A stretch of 64,000 bases of DNA from CAWEQW01 sp963811365 (lineage in GTDB: Bacteria > Actinomycetota > Actinomycetes > Propionibacteriales > Nocardioidaceae): NCBI GenBank assembly GCA_963811365.1, contig CAWEQW010000005.1, positions 1-64,000 of the forward strand, in the 5' to 3' direction. Positions within the stretch are counted from its first letter, which is position 1, and each line of letters starts with the position of its first letter. The notes beneath the pieces are model-generated. The model ran no database searches. It had not been told where the DNA came from and saw only the letters and a list, made by a program, of their open reading frames with translations. The translations under genes were made by a program, and so were the position numbers. This document shows, one piece after another, positions 60,195-64,000 of this stretch.

Positions 60195-60222
60195 GGGTCA
60201 TGAGTCTAGAAAGCGTTACCGC

Positions 60223-61191
60223 TCAGCGCAGCAGAACGACCGACTTGCCCCGGGTCCGTCGCCCCTCCAGCGCCGTCAGCGCCTCCCGCACCCGACTCAG
60301 GGGGTACGTCTCCTCGACGAGCGGGTCGACCACCCCGGACTCCATCATCGGCAGCAGCGCGTCCCACTGGCGGCGCATGAAGCCGGGCCGGCTCATCGCG
60401 TAGGCACCCCATCCGACGCCCCGCACGTCGATGTTGTTCAGCAGCAGCCGGTTCACCCGGACCTCGGGGATGCTGCCGCCCGCGAAGCCGACCACCAGCA
60501 GCCGACCCAGCGGTGCCAGGGCGCGCAGCGAGTCGGTCATCAGGTCCCCGCCGACCACGTCCACGACGACGTCTACGCCGGCGCCTCCGGTGAGCTCCCG
60601 GACCGCGTCCAGGAAGCCGTCGACGGGCACCACCTCGTCCGCCCCGGCCGCGCGGGCGGTCTGCGCCTTGGCCGCGCCGGAGACCACCGCGACGGTGCGT
60701 GCCCCGAGGCCGGCAGCCACCTGGAGGGTGGCGGTGCCGACACCGCCGGCGGCACCGTGCACCAGCACCGTCTCCCCTGCGCGCAGGCCGGCGCGCGTGG
60801 TCAGCGCGAAGTGTGCGGTCAGGTAGTTCATCGGCAGCGCCGCACCCTGCGCCAGTGAGAGTCCCTCGGGGAGCGGGAAGACGTTCTCGCGGTCCAGCGC
60901 GACGAGCTCGGCGCCTCCGCCGTACGGCAGGCAGCAGGCCACCCGGTCCCCGGGGGTGAAGCCGCTGTCGTCGGGCGCGGCGCCCACCACCCCGGCGAAG
61001 TCCACGCCGAGTCCGAAGGGCGGCTCGGGTCGCAGCTGGTAGGCGCCGCGGGACAGCAGCAGGTCCGGGAAGCTCACGCCCACCGTGTGCACCTCGACGA
61101 GCACCTGCCCCGCGGCGGGCTCCGGCTCGGGCACCTCCACGACCTGCACCCCGTCGGGACCGTCGAGCCTGACCACCTGGACCGCGCGCAT
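60223..61191 (-). CDS. NADPH:quinone oxidoreductase-like zinc-less MDR
   Basis: 322 residues from ATG 61191. GroES-like domain VGVSFPDLLLSRGAYQLRPE and Rossmann motif VHGAAGGVGTATLQVAAGLG (about 144-163). The FMRRQWDALLPMMESGVVDP and LVEETYPLSRVREALTALEG end is typical of acryloyl-CoA-reductase/AcuI-like or QOR members. No zinc cysteines. The substrate is unresolved. Compared with the quinone reductase at 20988 it belongs to a different branch. Confidence 0.9.
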   Translation of the reverse strand: MRAVQVVRLDGPDGVQVVEVPEPEPAAGQVLVEVHTVGVSFPDLLLSRGAYQLRPEPPFGLGVDFAGVVGAAPDDSGFTPGDRVACCLPYGGGAELVALDRENVFPLPEGLSLAQGAALPMNYLTAHFALTTRAGLRAGETVLVHGAAGGVGTATLQVAAGLGARTVAVVSGAAKAQTARAAGADEVVPVDGFLDAVRELTGGAGVDVVVDVVGGDLMTDSLRALAPLGRLLVVGFAGGSIPEVRVNRLLLNNIDVRGVGWGAYAMSRPGFMRRQWDALLPMMESGVVDPLVEETYPLSRVREALTALEGRRTRGKSVVLLR

Positions 61192-61333
61192 GCGGCCGAG
61201 TATGCCGCAGCGCGGGCGGCCTTGACCGCGTCCGGCCGAGCCGTGGCACGATGGGCGCTGCGCCCGTACCACAGGCGCCCTTCGTCGAGGAAGCGAAGCA
61301 GTCGCGTCCCCGCCGGGCCGTGCAGGGAGCTGA

Positions 61334-62056
61334 ATGAGCGATCACATCGAGCCGGTGGGCCGTGCCGTGCAGAGCGAGACCACCGGGCTCTTCCGGTCCC
61401 TGGCCGAGATCGTCTACGCCAGCGACGACTTCGCCGACGTCTACGCCGCCGTGTGCCGGGCGGCGCCGGTGCTCGTCTCCGGCTGCGACCACGCCAGCCT
61501 GATGCTGCGCGCCCGCGACGACTTCGCGACCGTCGCCGCCAGCGACGACGTGGCACAGCACGTCGACTCGATGGAGCGCGAGCTGCGCGAGGGCCCCTGC
61601 GTGGACGCCATCGAGGAGGAGTCGATCTACATCGACGCCGACCTCACCAACGGGTCGCCCTGGCCCCGGCTGGCCGAGCGGGTGCTGGAGGAGACCCCGG
61701 TGCGCGGCATGGCCGGCTTCCGGCTGAGGGCAGACGCCACCACGATCGGGGCGCTCAACCTGTTCTGCGACACCCCCCACGGGCTCGGCCAGTCCTCGAT
61801 CGACGAGGCGATCCTGCTCGCGTCGTTCGTGTCGGTGACCCTGCTCGCCGCACACGAGCGGAGGGCCGCCGCCACGCTGCGCGCCGGCCTGGAGAGCAAC
61901 CGTGAGATCGGCAAGGCCATCGGGCTGATGATGGCCTTCCACCAGACCAGCGACGACGAGGCCTTCGAGCTGCTCCGCAAGGCGTCCCAGGACATGAACC
62001 TCAAGCTCGCCGACGTGGCCCGCCAGGTCGTCGAGCACCACAACACCCGCGGCTGA
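61334..62056 (+). CDS. GAF and ANTAR domain regulator
   Basis: 240 residues. The N-terminal GAF domain (about 15-170; ...VSGCDHASLMLRARDD, REGPCVDAIEEES) senses a small ligand or redox state. The C-terminal ANTAR domain (about 172-235; LRAGLESNREIGKAIGLMMA, then AFELLRKASQDMNLKLADVA) binds two-hexaloop RNA and antiterminates transcription. There is no receiver domain and no obvious target hairpin within the following 325 nt. Confidence 0.92.
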   Translation: MSDHIEPVGRAVQSETTGLFRSLAEIVYASDDFADVYAAVCRAAPVLVSGCDHASLMLRARDDFATVAASDDVAQHVDSMERELREGPCVDAIEEESIYIDADLTNGSPWPRLAERVLEETPVRGMAGFRLRADATTIGALNLFCDTPHGLGQSSIDEAILLASFVSVTLLAAHERRAAATLRAGLESNREIGKAIGLMMAFHQTSDDEAFELLRKASQDMNLKLADVARQVVEHHNTRG

Positions 62057-62381
62057 GGCACCCATCCGGGGCCCTCCCTCGTCGGGCTCGTCGCCGCGCG
62101 GAGCGGCCTGGTCGCCGGAGCCGCGCGGCCGTCGCGGCGTCCGGGGCCGCCGGTGCCGTGACGCCGGGGAGGAGTGTCGCGGTGCAGGTGCTGGCCGCTC
62201 CGGAGGCGGTGGGGATGAACGGACCTCGAGGTGCGCGCGGTCGACGGGCCCGGACAGCGTGACCGTGACAGTCGGGACGGTGACAGTCGGGGCAGGCCGG
62301 CACCCAGGAGACCAATCCTCGCCCGACACAGCGACGAATCTCCTTGCACCCAAGAGGAAACTCCCGCGAAAGGAAGCACCC
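62057..62381 (+). promoter_or_regulatory. Leader of the fasciclin lipoprotein with tandem repeats
   Basis: No gene in these 325 nt. GTGACAGTCGGG occurs at 62265-62276 and 62280-62291 (15-nt period), about 90-115 nt upstream of the lipoprotein start, which fits activator or sigma binding. AAAGGAAG precedes the ATG by 5 nt. Confidence 0.45.
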
Positions 62382-63056
62382 ATGAGCACCTTCTCCAAGG
62401 CCGCGGCCGGAGTCGCGGTCATGTCCGCGCTCGCCCTCACGGCAGCCTGCGGGTCGGGCACCGCGGCCTCGTCCGGCTCGACGGGCAACGCCGCTTCACC
62501 CTCGACCGAGGCGTCCACGGGCGGCGAGGGCATGAGCGACAGCAGCCCTCCGGCCGCCGACCTGGTCGGTCCCGGCTGCGCGGCGTACGCGAAGAAGGTC
62601 CCCGACGGAGCCGGCTCCGTGTCCGGCATGGCGCAGGACCCGGTCGCCACGGCAGCCGGCAACAACCCGCTGCTGACGACCCTGACCGCGTCGGTCTCGG
62701 GCGGGCTCAACCCGAAGGTGAACCTGGTCAACACCCTGAACAACGGCGAGTTCACGGTGTTCGCCCCGGTCGACACGGCGTTCGCCGCGCTGCCCGCCGG
62801 CACCGTGGCCTCGCTGAAGAAGCCCGCGAACGCGGCGCAGCTGACCAAGATCCTCACCTACCACGTGGTGCCCGGCCGGCTGAGTCCCGACCAGGTGGCG
62901 GGGACCCACAAGACGGCCGAGGGCGCCACGCTGAAGGTGACCGGCTCCGGTGACTCGCTGAAGGTGAACGGCGCGGCCGTCATCTGCGGTGGCGTGCCGA
63001 CCGCCAACGCCACCGTCTACCTGATCGACACGGTGCTGCAGCCCTCCGCGATGTGA
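62382..63056 (+). CDS. Fasciclin-domain lipoprotein (MPT83-like)
   Basis: 224 residues. A lipobox LTAACGSG (Cys23) ends the signal peptide. A Ser/Thr/Gly linker (to about 55) precedes a FAS1 domain with NLVNTLNNGEFTVFAPVDTA (H1 motif), ILTYHVVPGRLSP and a C-terminal NATVYLIDTVLQP. It resembles mycobacterial MPT70/MPT83 cell-surface antigens, which are controlled by SigK. Adhesion or envelope function is likely but not proved by sequence. Confidence 0.93.
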   Translation: MSTFSKAAAGVAVMSALALTAACGSGTAASSGSTGNAASPSTEASTGGEGMSDSSPPAADLVGPGCAAYAKKVPDGAGSVSGMAQDPVATAAGNNPLLTTLTASVSGGLNPKVNLVNTLNNGEFTVFAPVDTAFAALPAGTVASLKKPANAAQLTKILTYHVVPGRLSPDQVAGTHKTAEGATLKVTGSGDSLKVNGAAVICGGVPTANATVYLIDTVLQPSAM

Positions 63057-63180
63057 GCCGACCCCGACCGACGGCTGCACGGCGAGCCGGGCCCGTCGGG
63101 ACCGGCTCGTCGGTCGGGCGAGGGGCTCACTCGGGGGATCCCCGGAGGAACCGCTCGCCCAGCGGCTACCCTCGGTCGAT

Positions 63181-63906
63181 GTGGTGACCTCCGCTCGCAC
63201 CCCGGTGGCCCGCCCCCCGGCGAAGCGCTCCTTCCCCGTGTGGGCGGAGACCGTCGTCCTGCTCGTCCTCGCGCTCGTGGTCGCGGCGGTGGTGAAGACC
63301 TTCGTCATCCAGCTGTTCTTCATCCCGTCCGGCTCGATGGAGCCACTGTTCAACCCCGACGACCGGATCGTCGTGCAGAAGGTGTCGTACTGGACCCGGC
63401 CGGTCGAACGCGGTGACGTCGTGGTGTTCGACGACCCCGGAGGCCGCTGGCTGGGCGCCGAGGGCGGGCAGCACCTCACGCGCCTGGAGAAGGTGCTCGC
63501 GGACGCCGGCCTCTACCCCACCGGCAACCACCTGGTGAAGCGGGTCATCGGGGTCGGCGGCGACCACGTCGTCTGCTGCGACCACCGGCACCGGATCACC
63601 GTCAACGGCGTGCCGCTGAACGAGAAGGACTACATCATCGCGGGCTCCCGCCCGTCCCTGACCCGCTTCGACGTGCGGGTCCCGCCCGGGCGGCTCTGGG
63701 TGATGGGCGACAACCGGCCCGACAGCGCCGACTCCCGCTTCCACCAGGACCTGCCCGGTGGCGGCACCGTGCCGGTCGACGACGTGGTCGGCAAGGTGTG
63801 GGCCGTGGTCTGGCCGCTCGGCCGCAGCCACCGGGTCACCACGCCCATGACGTTCGGGAACCCGGCTCTCGAGGTGTCCCGGGCGGGTGGGTCGCCCCCC
63901 CGTTAG
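63181..63906 (+). CDS. lepB: Signal peptidase I
   Basis: 241 residues from GTG 63181; GTG 63184 is an alternative and neither has a strong ribosome binding site. One N-terminal membrane helix (about 21-48), nucleophile Ser52 in FFIPSGSMEP and general base Lys120 in HLVKRVIGVGGDHV. Box E is VMGDNRPDSADSR. The insertion GGRWLGAEGGQHLTRLEKVL after box B is typical of actinobacterial SPases. It removes signal peptides from exported proteins on the outer face of the membrane. Confidence 0.94.
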   Translation: MVTSARTPVARPPAKRSFPVWAETVVLLVLALVVAAVVKTFVIQLFFIPSGSMEPLFNPDDRIVVQKVSYWTRPVERGDVVVFDDPGGRWLGAEGGQHLTRLEKVLADAGLYPTGNHLVKRVIGVGGDHVVCCDHRHRITVNGVPLNEKDYIIAGSRPSLTRFDVRVPPGRLWVMGDNRPDSADSRFHQDLPGGGTVPVDDVVGKVWAVVWPLGRSHRVTTPMTFGNPALEVSRAGGSPPR

Positions 63907-63921
63907 CGCGGCTGCCGGCGC

Positions 63922-64000
63922 TCAGTCCTGCAGCCGGTCGACCACCGACTCCTCGAGCGCATCGAGAAGGTGCTGGGGGCTGTCGTACACCTCCACGGCG
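63922..64000 (-). CDS. C-terminal end of an unidentified gene (partial)
   Basis: 26 codons are visible to the stop at 63922, reading VEVYDSPQHLLDALEESVVD then RLQD. High third-position GC supports coding. Too short to assign; it converges on lepB with a 15-nt gap. Confidence 0.5.
   Translation of the reverse strand, partial: AVEVYDSPQHLLDALEESVVDRLQD

Noticed and set aside
1..64000. CRISPR arrays, rRNA genes, T-box or common riboswitches
   Set aside because: No regularly spaced repeats of CRISPR length, no rRNA sequence, and no recognisable riboswitch core upstream of serS, pheA, arcA or pckG.

Overview
The window is 64 kb of high-GC actinobacterial chromosome. Bpa (the proteasome activator), GntR/KorSA-type regulators, an Sdh1-type succinate dehydrogenase, a GTP-dependent PEP carboxykinase, GAF-ANTAR regulation and abundant GTG starts all point to Actinomycetia. 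The gene mix (paired sulfotransferases, DUF4446, DUF5926, larBC, aat) looks most like Nocardioidaceae, but that placement is inference and 16S is not in view.

Region 1 (1-11.2 kb) is an actinomycete integrative and conjugative element (AICE) of the pSAM2 type. Read from its right end it has int, xis, repSA, a WhiB-like gene, traSA (FtsK-like), small Spd-like genes, a GntR/KorSA regulator and a Nudix gene. Int abuts the 3' end of a tRNA-Arg(ACG). Beyond the Nudix gene, still on the element side of the tRNA, lies a lower-GC three-gene operon: a small partner protein, an SMC/RecN-like ABC ATPase with a zinc motif, and a helical third protein cut by the window edge. It looks like an ABC three-component or Lamassu-like defence cassette carried as cargo. 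Every AICE backbone gene from 4.2 to 10.7 kb is broken by repeated 1-nt indels, whereas the cargo, the Nudix gene and almost all the chromosome are clean.

Region 2 (11.3-19.1 kb) holds an aldo/keto reductase, pckG, a helix-turn-helix regulator with a strong terminator, a 53-residue secreted peptide, an IS481-like element flanked by a 16-bp duplication of the tRNA-Ser(GCT) 3' end, and a second tRNA-Ser (TGA).

Region 3 (19-44 kb) is housekeeping. It has a nitrilase-family amidase, a MobA-like protein, a quinone reductase, Bpa, the sdh operon (small protein-sdhC-sdhA-sdhB), serS with two HAD phosphatases, and a PAP2-lipid kinase fusion. It continues with a C45-type hydrolase, pheA, larB-larC-UPF0016, arginine deiminase, a SEC-C protein, an anti-sigma-type kinase, a GDPD, an AAA ATPase, an Fpg/Nei glycosylase, aat and an EcsC protein.

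Region 4 (44-53.4 kb) has a translationally coupled cassette of two sulfotransferases around an unknown protein. Upstream of it, in the same direction, is a leucine/acyl-CoA catabolic operon (carboxyltransferase, biotin carboxylase, HMG-CoA lyase). A divergent TetR gene shares a candidate operator motif with that operon.

Region 5 (53.4-64 kb) carries an ABC-2 exporter, glutathione peroxidase, an M13 peptidase, a GNAT protein, a glycosidase-like lipoprotein, a second quinone reductase, a GAF-ANTAR protein, a fasciclin lipoprotein and signal peptidase I.

Three copies of a roughly 96-bp palindromic interspersed repeat (26.5, 42.9 and 55.7 kb) each sit within about 25 nt of at least one stop codon. 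With the AICE-borne defence-like cassette, this is the observation most likely to be new.
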